From Galbibacter pacificus (GTDB lineage: Bacteria > Bacteroidota > Bacteroidia > Flavobacteriales > Flavobacteriaceae), in NCBI RefSeq assembly GCF_029603165.1, contig NZ_JAQSVC010000001.1, forward strand, positions 558,001 to 622,000: 64,000 nucleotides of DNA. Reading direction: 5' to 3'. This document shows, one piece after another, positions 37,400-46,180 of this stretch. A program made the translations under genes and the position numbers. Positions within the stretch are counted from its first letter, which is position 1. Every line of letters begins with the position of its first letter. Under the pieces are notes generated by a model, which did no database searches, was not told the origin of the DNA, and saw nothing but the letters and a program-made list of their open reading frames with translations.

Positions 37400-38371
37400 T
37401 CATTTAAATTTACTGGGGACAATGCCAAATTTCTTTTTAAAGGCGGTGGTAAAATGTTGCGGGTTTTTATAGCCGACCATTTCGGAAACCTGAGAGATGC
37501 TTAGGTTTTTCTGAGCTAATAGTTTTTTAGCCCTGTGCATTTTAATATCATTGATATAACCGAATACGGTAGTGCCAACAAGTTCCCTGAACCCTTTTTT
37601 TAAGGTAAATTCGTTCGTTCCTATGAGTTTTGCCAGCTTGGGGATGGTAATCTGTGCATCGTAGTTGTTTATGATGTGTTCCTTGGCCCGCTGAATTTTA
37701 ACGGCATCCAACTCCGATAGGGTCGAGCTGGGGGCCGTGGAATCATAGCGGCACTGGTCCAGCTGTAAAAGCAGTAACTCCAATACCTTGGCATGAAGGA
37801 AAATTTTTCGGTAATGCCCCTTCCAGGGCGACTCAATAATTTCTTCTAAAATTAGCGCTATGGCAGGGGTGATGGGGAAATTACTGTGCTGTAAATATCC
37901 GGTCTGCCGGTTCTGTATGAGATTTTTAAAAGTATCAAATGCCTTACCCCGTGGCATGAAACCTTCAAAAAAAGAAGGCGCCAATTGGATGTTTATAAAA
38001 TGCATTTTCTTTTCCTTGAACTCAATAAGGGCATGGTTATTGGCACAATGGAAGAGATTATGGGTATCGCCCTTAAAACGCTGTTTTTCTTCGGTGTCGG
38101 GTAAATGTGCCTTGACGGTCCCTTTTAAAACAAAAATCATTTCAATGGTAGCATCGGTATAGTTACAGTGGACCTGCATTGGTCTTGACACGGTCAGTTT
38201 CCCATGGCCTATTTTAAGGTCGTCATATACTATTTCCTTATACCAGCCTGAAAAATACGGTTCCTTAAACTCACTGTATAATTCCTTGGTGTTACAATCA
38301 TCTTTTTGGATATCCTTTTTTCCAAAATTAAATTCCGTCAGCCTGGAATTGTTCTTGTTTACCTCCAACAT
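37400..38371 (-). CDS. AraC-family regulator of the iron/siderophore locus
   Basis: This 323-aa regulator has an N-terminal sensing half (VHCNYTDATIEMIFVLKGTVKAHL, then FHCANNHALIEF). The C-terminal AraC HTH pair is KLAKLIGTNEFTLKKGFRELVG, then ISQVSEMVGYKNPQHFTTAFKKKFG. The arrangement is that of PchR-like siderophore regulators. It is divergent from the methyltransferase-like gene, and the three 30-bp elements of the locus lie upstream of that gene, the reductase gene and the TonB receptor gene. It is the obvious candidate to bind them; the inducer would be a ferric siderophore (inference). Confidence 0.88.
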   Translation of the reverse strand: MLEVNKNNSRLTEFNFGKKDIQKDDCNTKELYSEFKEPYFSGWYKEIVYDDLKIGHGKLTVSRPMQVHCNYTDATIEMIFVLKGTVKAHLPDTEEKQRFKGDTHNLFHCANNHALIEFKEKKMHFINIQLAPSFFEGFMPRGKAFDTFKNLIQNRQTGYLQHSNFPITPAIALILEEIIESPWKGHYRKIFLHAKVLELLLLQLDQCRYDSTAPSSTLSELDAVKIQRAKEHIINNYDAQITIPKLAKLIGTNEFTLKKGFRELVGTTVFGYINDIKMHRAKKLLAQKNLSISQVSEMVGYKNPQHFTTAFKKKFGIVPSKFK

Positions 38372-38384
38372 ATTTATTATTTCG

Positions 38385-38445
38385 TATTACGTAGGTTTTA
38401 TTCCGTTTAGCGTAATTACGGTACGAATTACCTCCATTATATTTG
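38385..38445 (+). promoter_or_regulatory. iron-locus 30-bp element 1 plus -7 box
   Basis: The element 38385-38414 contains TATTACGTAGGT and ends TTTAGCGTA. Exactly 23 nt later comes the perfect -7 box TATATTTG (38438-38445). Across the three copies 24 of 30 positions are the same. An extra imperfect palindrome (GTAATT to AATTAC, 38412-38431) lies between them only here, in the divergent region with araC. Confidence 0.85.
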
Positions 38446-38526
38446 TCTCCAAAGTTAGTTATTTATATTTAATCTAAATAAGATTAATAACTATTTTTAA
38501 TCCTTAATTTAAAACAAGCCATTAAA

Positions 38527-39168
38527 ATGAAAGCGGAAATTGCCATGGAGAATTGGGAAGGGGGGCCGGGAGGGGCCCTTATAAATGCGTCCAATATCGA
38601 AACTATTGAATTGGAGTATAGGGATGCCGTTAAGCTTGTTGTTGAATCGTTGCGTCTTTACCCGAAATTGCGGTTGTTGGATTTATATTTTGGGAAGAAT
38701 CCGCTGTTGCCTTTTTTCTTTAAGGCAAGTCCTCTCAGTTACTTCGGGTTTGAGACCGCTAACAAACTTGTTGAAAAAAGTAAAGCGGATTACCAATATT
38801 ATATTCGACAGCGCAAGGCTGTTTTTGACGATTTTGATGGCCTGCACATCCCTTATGTAATGAACTTTTTTCATCGCGTAATCAGTATCAGCCCAAGAAT
38901 AGACCCCTATCTTATTGAAGCATATCTTCAGGAGGCCTATAGGGTAATGGCCCCTGGCGGGGTCATGGTCTTTACGTTTAAAATTAAAAATTATGAACAG
39001 GCACTGCAACTTATTCAACGTGCCCGGTTATCCCCTTTTAGGATCGATGATTTAAAAATTTTAAATATGAATTTAGAGGACCCTTTATTGGTTAACCACA
39101 AATCGGTCTTTTTTGTATTGACCAAAGCGGTTGTAAAAAAGATACCCGATGAAGGATCCCAGCAGTAG
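38527..39168 (+). CDS. class I methyltransferase-like protein of the iron locus
   Basis: This 213-aa cytosolic protein carries LDLYFGKNPLLPFFF near the N-terminal third, and then YLQEAYRVMAPGGVMVFTFK, which matches the 'leader-RvLkPGG' motif of class I SAM methyltransferases. The Gly-rich SAM-binding motif I is degenerate (LDLYFG), so catalysis is uncertain. It is the first gene after the divergent AraC regulator and has its own copy of the 30-bp element. A role in modifying or processing a siderophore or heme-like ligand is only a guess. Confidence 0.6.
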   Translation: MKAEIAMENWEGGPGGALINASNIETIELEYRDAVKLVVESLRLYPKLRLLDLYFGKNPLLPFFFKASPLSYFGFETANKLVEKSKADYQYYIRQRKAVFDDFDGLHIPYVMNFFHRVISISPRIDPYLIEAYLQEAYRVMAPGGVMVFTFKIKNYEQALQLIQRARLSPFRIDDLKILNMNLEDPLLVNHKSVFFVLTKAVVKKIPDEGSQQ

Positions 39169-39187
39169 CAAATATATGGGGATTCCC

Positions 39188-39248
39188 TATTGCGTAGGTA
39201 TTTTTCCGTTTTGCGTATGATCAGAGGCGAAAGGTTGAAATATATTTG
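39188..39248 (+). promoter_or_regulatory. iron-locus 30-bp element 2 plus -7 box
   Basis: Element 39188-39217 (TATTGCGTAGGT to TTTTGCGTA), then 23 nt, then the perfect -7 box TATATTTG (39241-39248). Drives the reductase/PepSY genes. Confidence 0.85.
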
Positions 39249-39311
39249 CATTATTTAGACTGTGTCTTAATAAAGGAAGCGTCAATTGAAATAAAAGCTA
39301 AGCATTTTAAA

Positions 39312-40367
39312 ATGATCAAAACAGATATACTTATTATCGGAGCGGGCCCCACGGGACTGTTCACGGTATTTGAAGCCGGTCTATTAAAACTCAAATGTCA
39401 TTTAATAGATGCCTTGCCGCAACCTGGGGGGCAATGTTCGGAGATTTATCCCAAAAAGCCCATTTATGATATTCCGGCCTTTCCGGAAATTCTAGCGGGG
39501 GATTTGGTAAACAACCTTTTGGAACAGATAAGGCCATTCGAGGCCGGGTACACCTTGGGCGAGCGTGCAGAGACCATAGAAAGACTGGAAGACGGGACCT
39601 TTATCGTAACAACAAACAAAGGCACGCAACATCATGCTCCGGTAGTGGTCATCGCTGGGGGATTGGGGAGCTTTGAGCCCAGGAAGCCGCAACTGGAAAA
39701 CATTGCCAGGTATGAAGATAATGGCGTTGCATACATGATCAAGGACCCGGAAGCCTACCGGGATAAAAAGGTATTGATAGCCGGGGGCGGCGATTCTGCA
39801 TTGGACTGGTCCATTTTCTTGTCCGGGGTAGCTTCTGAAGTATATTTGGTTCATAGGCGAAATGAATTTAGGGGCGCCTTGGATTCGGTTGAAAAAGTAG
39901 CCGAACTTTCCAAAAAAGGAAAAATCGAACTCATAACCGAAGCCGAAGTAACCCATTTGCACGGAAATGAGAAATTGGAGGCTGTAACCGTAAAACATTT
40001 AAAGGACGGGGAGTCTCATATAGAAGTGGATAATTTTATCCCTTTGTTCGGGCTTTCGCCAAAATTGGGGCCTATCGGGAATTGGGGCCTGGAAATTGAA
40101 AAAAATGCGATAAAAGTGGACAATTCTTACGATTATGCTACGAACATCCCGGGGATCTATGCCATTGGGGACGTAAACACCTATCCCGGAAAGTTAAAGT
40201 TAATTCTTTCCGGTTTCCACGAGGCGGCCATTATGTGCCAAAGTGCTTACCAGCGCATTTTCCCCGATAAGAAATATGTCATGAAATACACCACGGTAGG
40301 GGGTGTACAAGGTTTTGACGGCACCAAAAAAGAAGCTAAAAAAGAAGTGGTAAAGCGTATCTCATAA
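39312..40367 (+). CDS. ferredoxin--NADP(+) reductase, thioredoxin-reductase-like type
   Basis: 351 aa from the chosen start at 39312 (MIKTDILIIGAGPTG). The longer frame from 39246 would start inside the promoter -7 box. FAD-binding GAGPTGLF is near the N-terminus, followed by LPQPGGQCSEIYP. The second dinucleotide motif VLIAGGGDSALDW binds NADPH, and AIGDVNTYPGKLKLILSGFHEA closes the FAD site. There is no CxxC pair, as expected for this FNR class. In an iron locus it probably supplies electrons for ferric-siderophore reduction, directly or through ferredoxin. It is followed by the small membrane protein and PepSY genes. Confidence 0.9.
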   Translation: MIKTDILIIGAGPTGLFTVFEAGLLKLKCHLIDALPQPGGQCSEIYPKKPIYDIPAFPEILAGDLVNNLLEQIRPFEAGYTLGERAETIERLEDGTFIVTTNKGTQHHAPVVVIAGGLGSFEPRKPQLENIARYEDNGVAYMIKDPEAYRDKKVLIAGGGDSALDWSIFLSGVASEVYLVHRRNEFRGALDSVEKVAELSKKGKIELITEAEVTHLHGNEKLEAVTVKHLKDGESHIEVDNFIPLFGLSPKLGPIGNWGLEIEKNAIKVDNSYDYATNIPGIYAIGDVNTYPGKLKLILSGFHEAAIMCQSAYQRIFPDKKYVMKYTTVGGVQGFDGTKKEAKKEVVKRIS

Positions 40368-40452
40368 ATATGTCCTACCCCCCATTAGATATAAAAAGCA
40401 ATTGCACACGATCGGTATCCATTGTGATTGTCCGAACAAACCAAACAGATAA

Positions 40453-40746
40453 ATGCCTGCCAATAAAAAATATTTAACAAAATCCCCCCTTCAGAAATTC
40501 GCAAAAATAACTGCTGCTTTTATCGGGGGATACATCCTTACCGAAGCCTTTTTTATGGTCCTGATTGCCTGGACGGCCCCGGCCTCTATGATATTTACCT
40601 TGCGGTATGCCGGTTTTGTCTTATGGGCGGTACTGATGATCATAGCTTTTATCGCCAAAAATGGCTGGTCCATATGGGGCATTTACCTATTGGCGACTTT
40701 GTCCCTGTCGTTAATCGCATACTGTGGAAACACAATTATTCCCTAA
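40453..40746 (+). CDS. small inner-membrane protein (DUF3649-like, iron uptake)
   Basis: This 97-aa protein has three predicted transmembrane helices (about 18-38, 45-65 and 72-92) and no signal peptide. Size and position directly before a PepSY reductase gene match the small 'iron uptake' proteins that accompany PepSY genes in other phyla. The match is by pattern, so the family name is tentative. It ends 14 bp before the PepSY start. Confidence 0.6.
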   Translation: MPANKKYLTKSPLQKFAKITAAFIGGYILTEAFFMVLIAWTAPASMIFTLRYAGFVLWAVLMIIAFIAKNGWSIWGIYLLATLSLSLIAYCGNTIIP

Positions 40747-40760
40747 TTCCCTATAGTTTT

Positions 40761-42341
40761 ATGACCAATCGCGTATACAATATCCTTTTTCATACCCATA
40801 CCATCAGCGGTATTGTCATTAGTGCCTTATTATATGTTATTTTCTTTACCGGCTCCATTTCCTTTCTAAGGGATGAAATCAATGCCTGGGAAAGAAACGA
40901 GCCAATTCAAGAACACTATTTCAGGAGCATAGATTTTGATACGGCCATTGAAAAATTGGATTCCGAAGAGAAATTATATAGCAAGGATGTAACCTTTTCG
41001 CACCGTTATTACGAGAAAAGGATTGGCGCCTTTGTTTCGCCCGCAAAAGATACCACGCTTGCCAAGGAGAAAAAGCAGGGGAGAAGAAGGGGCTTTTTCT
41101 ATCTCGATGCCGAAAAGCACCACAGGACCGACTATACCTCTAATTATTCCCTTGGGGAGTTTTTCTATAGGCTCCACTTTTTTGCACAACTTAATTTTTT
41201 TGGGCGTTCCGGGTACTTTTTATCCGGTTTGGTGGCATTATTCTTTCTCTTTGCGGTGGTTACCGGGGTAATCGTGCATTGGAAGAAGATTGTACCGAGC
41301 TTTTATGTTTTTCGCCCCAAGGCAAAATGGAAAACCATATGGACCGATGCCCATGTAGCCCTGGGACTAATAGGACTGCCTTACCAATTCATGTTTGCCG
41401 TAACAGGTGCCTTTTTAATTATAGGATATACGGTAATGCTGCCACCGGTTCAAAAATTTCTTTTTGATGATGACCAACAAGCTTTTAATAAAGTTGCAGA
41501 TTTCAATGAAGAAGAAGTCTATCCATTTATTGGGGAGCGTGCCAATTTCCATGTTTCTTACAACGATTTTATTAAAAAAACACAAGAAAAATGGCCCGAT
41601 TTGGTAATTAATGGCCTCAAAGTGATTAATTATGGCGATAAAAACATGCATATTCAGGTGAGCGGGTCGCCCGATTATAAAGATGCGCTTACCGGGGCGG
41701 GGCACCTTACCTTTAGGGCGAGCGATGGAAAGTTGGTAAAGGCAAAAAATCCGTATGAAGTATCTTATATTGAAGGGGCCAATGGTGTTTTAAGAAGGTT
41801 GCATTACGGCGATTACGGTGGGTATGGAATGAAGCTTATTTATCTCGTACTTGGGTTTGTAACGTGTTTTGTCATTATTTCCGGGGTGCTTATATGGCTG
41901 GTGGCCAGGGACAAGAAAAATGTTCCCGAATACAAAAGACGCTTTAACTCATGGCTGGTAAGAATATACATGGCCGTATGCTTGGGCATATATCCGGTTA
42001 CCGCATTCACCTTTTTGGTGGTAAAGCTCTTTGCCAATGGAACGCTTGTCGATCGCAAGGCCTTTATCAACCGGACGTTCTTTTGGTCATGGCTGGCGGT
42101 ATCGCTTCTTTTGCTGATAAAGAAAAACCATTATTCCATTAATAAGCTATGCCTTGTTTCTGGAGGAATTATAAGCTTAATGATTCCTTTTGCAAACGGA
42201 TTTATAACCGGAAACTGGTTATGGACCTCCGTTGAAAACGGATATTCCCAAATATTGGTAGTGGACCTTTTTTGGACATGCTCCGGGGTCATTTCCTTTC
42301 TCGTCCTATACAAAATGAAGCAGAAGGCGTCCAAGGCCTAA
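40761..42341 (+). CDS. xusC: PepSY-associated transmembrane ferric-siderophore reductase (XusC-like)
   Basis: 526 aa from the chosen start at 40761 (MTNRVYNILFHTHTISG). The longer frame would overlap the upstream gene out of frame. Helices lie at about 13-35 and 150-180, and a group at 310-500, with large periplasmic loops and His residues near membrane edges (HTHTISG, IVHWKK, DAHVALGL, LRRLHYGDYGG). This is the PepSY_TM type. In Bacteroides thetaiotaomicron the XusC protein of this type works with XusA and XusB in xenosiderophore use, probably reducing or importing the iron complex at the inner membrane. Function by homology and context. Confidence 0.8.
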   Translation: MTNRVYNILFHTHTISGIVISALLYVIFFTGSISFLRDEINAWERNEPIQEHYFRSIDFDTAIEKLDSEEKLYSKDVTFSHRYYEKRIGAFVSPAKDTTLAKEKKQGRRRGFFYLDAEKHHRTDYTSNYSLGEFFYRLHFFAQLNFFGRSGYFLSGLVALFFLFAVVTGVIVHWKKIVPSFYVFRPKAKWKTIWTDAHVALGLIGLPYQFMFAVTGAFLIIGYTVMLPPVQKFLFDDDQQAFNKVADFNEEEVYPFIGERANFHVSYNDFIKKTQEKWPDLVINGLKVINYGDKNMHIQVSGSPDYKDALTGAGHLTFRASDGKLVKAKNPYEVSYIEGANGVLRRLHYGDYGGYGMKLIYLVLGFVTCFVIISGVLIWLVARDKKNVPEYKRRFNSWLVRIYMAVCLGIYPVTAFTFLVVKLFANGTLVDRKAFINRTFFWSWLAVSLLLLIKKNHYSINKLCLVSGGIISLMIPFANGFITGNWLWTSVENGYSQILVVDLFWTCSGVISFLVLYKMKQKASKA

Positions 42342-42355
42342 GGTCAATTATTCCG

Positions 42356-42416
42356 TATTACGTAGGTATTTATCCGCTTTGCGTATATGGGGACCCTGTT
42401 TAATATTATACTTTCG
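42356..42416 (+). promoter_or_regulatory. iron-locus 30-bp element 3 plus -7 box
   Basis: Element 42356-42385 (TATTACGTAGGT to CTTTGCGTA), 23 nt, then TACTTTCG (42409-42416, one mismatch). Drives the TonB receptor and DUF4374 genes. Confidence 0.82.
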
Positions 42417-42453
42417 CATAAAATTTATATTAATTAAGTCTAAATAAAAATAA

Positions 42454-44829
42454 ATGCAAACCCTCATCCCCCGTACTATTATATTGATAGGCAGTCTGCT
42501 GCTAGGTTTTTTTTCTTTTCCACAGCAGGGAAAAACGACCGTAAGCGGCGTTGTAAAAGATACAAACGATAAGCCTATTTATGGGGCCACGGTATTGGTA
42601 GAACCTCTTAACAAAGGGGTGTCGACAGATGAACAGGGATATTTTCAGCTGAGTATCGGTACTGGCAACGGGTCCTATACCCTTAGGGTGACCTATTTGG
42701 GATTCGATGAAAAAAGGGTCCCAATCGAACTGGGTCAAACTGGTGAAAGCCCGTATAATATTGTGTTGGAAGAATCTTCATACGACCTTGATGAAGTGGT
42801 GGTCTCGGGAAAAAGTATCGTCAATCAGGTTAAGGAAAAGGCCTTTAACGTCAATGTGATCGATGCCAAGAAATTGCACAATACGACTTTGGACCTCGGG
42901 CATGCCCTGGACAGAACATCCGGGATCAGGGTGCGGGAGAGCGGCGGGGTGGGTTCCCAGATGAATTTTTCCCTGAACGGTTTTAGGGGGAAACAGGTAC
43001 GTTTTTTTATTGACGGTATTCCCATGGACAATTTTGGGTCTTCCTTTCAGCTTAATAACATTCCCGTAAACCTGGCGGAGCGGGTAGAGGTATACAAGGG
43101 GGTGGTCCCCATTGGCCTGGGTGCCGATGCCTTGGGCGGGGCGGTAAATATCATTACCAATACCTATGAAAAAAGCCATTTGGATGCTTCTTATTCTTAT
43201 GGTTCCTTTAATACGCACCGTTCCATGGTAAATGCCATTTATGTTTCTAAATCTGGATTTACGGCACAATTAAATGCCTATCAGAACTATTCGGACAACA
43301 ATTATGATGTTACGGTAGATGTAGCAGACATCAATACCGGGGAATACTATCCGGATCAAACCGTGGAGCGCTTTCACGACAAATACCATAATGAAACGGT
43401 CATTGCCAATATCGGGGTCGTCAACAAATCGTATGCAGACCAATTGTTACTGGGGGTAACTACCGGATCGAGTTACCGGGAAATTCAGACAGGGGCACGT
43501 ATTGTAAGTGTATTCGGGGCCTGGCACCGAAAAGGGAACATTCTTATGCCGAGTTTGAAATACATTAAAAAAGACTTTATAGCCAATGGGCTGGACGTCC
43601 GCTTGAATGCCAATTATAATTTTGGACAGGAAAAAAATATAGACACGCTGCATAGAAGATACAATTGGTTTGGCCAATATAAAGAATATGACAATCCCGG
43701 CGGGGAACGCTCTTATTCTTTATATGAATACCGGAACAACACGGGTATTGCAACGGCAAGTTTTGATTATGAATTATCCCAAAACCACAAATTTTCACTG
43801 AGCAACACCTTTAATACCTTTAACAGGAAAGGAGAAGACCAGCTGGACCCCGACAGTGAGATATACGAACAACCGCGAAAGACCATTAAGAACATTCTCG
43901 GGCTGGGATATGGGTATGAGGCCGAAAACTGGAGTGCCAATATTTTTGCCAAGCAGTATTTCCAGCAGAATAAATTCAGTCAATCCTATAACCCATCCGG
44001 CGACTATGGGGACATAGCCTATAGGGACCAGACCAATAAGTTCAGTTATCTGGGCTATGGCCTGGCCCTGACCCACTTCTTTAACGATGATTTCCAAATA
44101 AAGGCCTCTTTTGAAAAAAGTTACCGTATGCCCGAGACGGAGGAGCTCTATGGCGACCTTGTCAACCTGCAGGGGAATATTGATTTGAAACCCGAACAAA
44201 GTTATAATTACAATTTGGGGGCCAGCTACTGGTGGCATATGGGGACCCAACATCACATTAACTTGAATGCCAATGGTTTTTACAGGGATGCCAGCGATTT
44301 TATCCGCCCTGTTTTAAACAACAACCAGACCATGCAGGTAATGGATAATTTGGGGAGCGTTACCAATTTAGGGATCGAATCGGAAATTAGGTATCAGTAT
44401 AGGGAAAAATTTAGTGCCGGGGTGAACGTTACCTATCAGAACTTACGGAACAATACAAAGTACGAAGGCGGGCAGACTACCGAAAGTGTCGTGTACAGGG
44501 ACAGGATTCCAAACATGCCATATCTCTATGGAAATGCAGATATGAGTTATACGTTCCAAAATGTAGGGGGGACGGGCAACCTTTTATCTATTGGATATAA
44601 TATGCTGTATGTGCACGCATTTTACCTCTATTGGCCAAGTTTAGGCGATGATAAGTTCGATATTCCAGAGCAGATATCACAGGATTTCAATATTACCTAT
44701 ACCTGGAAAGAGGATTTACAGTTCACCTTTGAGTGCCGGAATATCTTCAATAAAAAGTTGTACGATAACTTCAGCTTGCAAAAACCCGGCAGAAGTTTTA
44801 CCGGAAAGATCAGGTATACCTTTTTTTAA
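42454..44829 (+). CDS. xusA: TonB-dependent siderophore receptor (XusA-like)
   Basis: This 791-aa outer-membrane receptor has a signal peptide (1-24) and a carboxypeptidase-like regulatory domain (VSGVVKDTNDKPIYGATVLVEP). A TonB-box region (LDEVVVSGKSI) leads into the plug with LDRTSGIRVRESGGVGSQMNFSL-type motifs (GFRGKQVRFFIDGIPMDNFG, VEVYKGVVPIGLGADALGGAV). The barrel ends in GRSFTGKIRYTFF. It is shorter than SusC and has no SusD partner, as is usual for siderophore or metal receptors. It is followed by two DUF4374 lipoproteins, which is the XusA-XusB order. The ferric ligand is unknown. Confidence 0.88.
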   Translation: MQTLIPRTIILIGSLLLGFFSFPQQGKTTVSGVVKDTNDKPIYGATVLVEPLNKGVSTDEQGYFQLSIGTGNGSYTLRVTYLGFDEKRVPIELGQTGESPYNIVLEESSYDLDEVVVSGKSIVNQVKEKAFNVNVIDAKKLHNTTLDLGHALDRTSGIRVRESGGVGSQMNFSLNGFRGKQVRFFIDGIPMDNFGSSFQLNNIPVNLAERVEVYKGVVPIGLGADALGGAVNIITNTYEKSHLDASYSYGSFNTHRSMVNAIYVSKSGFTAQLNAYQNYSDNNYDVTVDVADINTGEYYPDQTVERFHDKYHNETVIANIGVVNKSYADQLLLGVTTGSSYREIQTGARIVSVFGAWHRKGNILMPSLKYIKKDFIANGLDVRLNANYNFGQEKNIDTLHRRYNWFGQYKEYDNPGGERSYSLYEYRNNTGIATASFDYELSQNHKFSLSNTFNTFNRKGEDQLDPDSEIYEQPRKTIKNILGLGYGYEAENWSANIFAKQYFQQNKFSQSYNPSGDYGDIAYRDQTNKFSYLGYGLALTHFFNDDFQIKASFEKSYRMPETEELYGDLVNLQGNIDLKPEQSYNYNLGASYWWHMGTQHHINLNANGFYRDASDFIRPVLNNNQTMQVMDNLGSVTNLGIESEIRYQYREKFSAGVNVTYQNLRNNTKYEGGQTTESVVYRDRIPNMPYLYGNADMSYTFQNVGGTGNLLSIGYNMLYVHAFYLYWPSLGDDKFDIPEQISQDFNITYTWKEDLQFTFECRNIFNKKLYDNFSLQKPGRSFTGKIRYTFF

Positions 44830-44860
44830 CTAAAACCAATCGATTAAAAAAAATGGCATT

Positions 44861-46117
44861 ATGAAACAAAAACTATTCACAACTTACCTATTTATAAATG
44901 CACTTATTTTATTAGGTGCCTGTAGTAGTGATGATGACAGTGCAACGGATAATGGTGGGGAAGGGCCCGTGCCTACTTCAAAATATATCATTACCGCAAA
45001 TCCAACGGCCTCGGAAGGGGTGGCCGATTACATTTTAACAACAGAAGATCTTACCCAAGGAAGTATTACCACCGAAGGAAACGGCATAGAACAAGATGGC
45101 ACTTACCGGTATTATGTGACCAACAACAATAAATTCTTTAGTCTTTTATATGGTCAGGGAAATCCTGGGGCGGTTACCACTTATGAATTAAATGCAGATG
45201 GGGAACTGGAAAAATTATCTGACTTTCAATCGGAGACCGTTCAGGCACGCGCAGCGGTTAATGATGATGTCCTTATGATAAAGCTTTCCAGAGATCTTGA
45301 GTCGCCTTATGCATATTGGTACCGTCTGGATACCAATACATCCACTTTTGTGGATGAAGGACAAATAAATACCGAAGTATTGGCAGACAACGGAGAGTTG
45401 GCTTATTTTTCGTGGATAACACAGGTCGGTGATATGGTTTTTTTGCCCTATTTCGGAATTAAGGCCTGTTGCAATGATGCCGATGGGACCAACTTCCCGG
45501 ACCAGGCCAATATTGCCGTGTATTCATATCCTGAAATGGAGCTGCAAACAGTTATTCACGATAATCGTACCAGCTTTATAGGAAGGTATGCCAATACCGG
45601 ACTTTCGGTAGATGAAAAGGGGGATGCCTATACTTTTTCTTCTTCGGTAGCAATGAGCAACGGCGAATTTACTTCTACCAAGCCATCGGCCGTTACCAAG
45701 ATAACCAGCGGTTCCCTGGAATTTGACACCGATTACTTTTTTAACCTTGAAGAGGCCTCCGGTGGTTATTACCTGACCAATCATTACTATGTTTCCAACG
45801 GTAAGTTTTTAGGCTTTATGGAAAAAGAAAAAGTATCACAATATGATACGGGAAGGCGCTTGGCCGTTATCGATGTCTATAATCAGTCCTTTACTTGGAT
45901 TGAAGGCCTGCCCGAATATACAACGGTTACCAATGTTACGGCAAGGAACAATTATGTATCCGAAGACGGAACGACCATTTATACGGGCATAACCTCCGAG
46001 TCAGATGGAAGCTATGTATATGCCATTGACATACTAAATGCCACGGCCGAGAAAGGATTAAAAGTTGAAGGTGGCGTCATCAGTGCCATTAGTAAGCTGG
46101 ACATAGCTCAACAATAA
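44861..46117 (+). CDS. xusB: DUF4374 surface lipoprotein, XusB-like, copy 1
   Basis: This 418-aa lipoprotein has a signal ending LLGACSSDDDS; acidic residues after the Cys favour export to the cell surface. The body is repetitive beta structure, as in the beta-propeller of XusB, which captures ferric siderophore in Bacteroides. Conserved blocks include YILTTEDLTQGSITTEGNGI, RYYVTNNNKFFSLLYGQGNPG and KACCNDADGTNFPDQANIAVYSYPEMEL with a vicinal Cys pair. It lies 31 bp after the receptor gene and 63 bp before its paralog. Confidence 0.85.
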   Translation: MKQKLFTTYLFINALILLGACSSDDDSATDNGGEGPVPTSKYIITANPTASEGVADYILTTEDLTQGSITTEGNGIEQDGTYRYYVTNNNKFFSLLYGQGNPGAVTTYELNADGELEKLSDFQSETVQARAAVNDDVLMIKLSRDLESPYAYWYRLDTNTSTFVDEGQINTEVLADNGELAYFSWITQVGDMVFLPYFGIKACCNDADGTNFPDQANIAVYSYPEMELQTVIHDNRTSFIGRYANTGLSVDEKGDAYTFSSSVAMSNGEFTSTKPSAVTKITSGSLEFDTDYFFNLEEASGGYYLTNHYYVSNGKFLGFMEKEKVSQYDTGRRLAVIDVYNQSFTWIEGLPEYTTVTNVTARNNYVSEDGTTIYTGITSESDGSYVYAIDILNATAEKGLKVEGGVISAISKLDIAQQ

Positions 46118-46180
46118 AGAGGCAACATACATTAAAGCAATATATAGAACTGAATAATTGAATTTTTAAATTTTTATACA

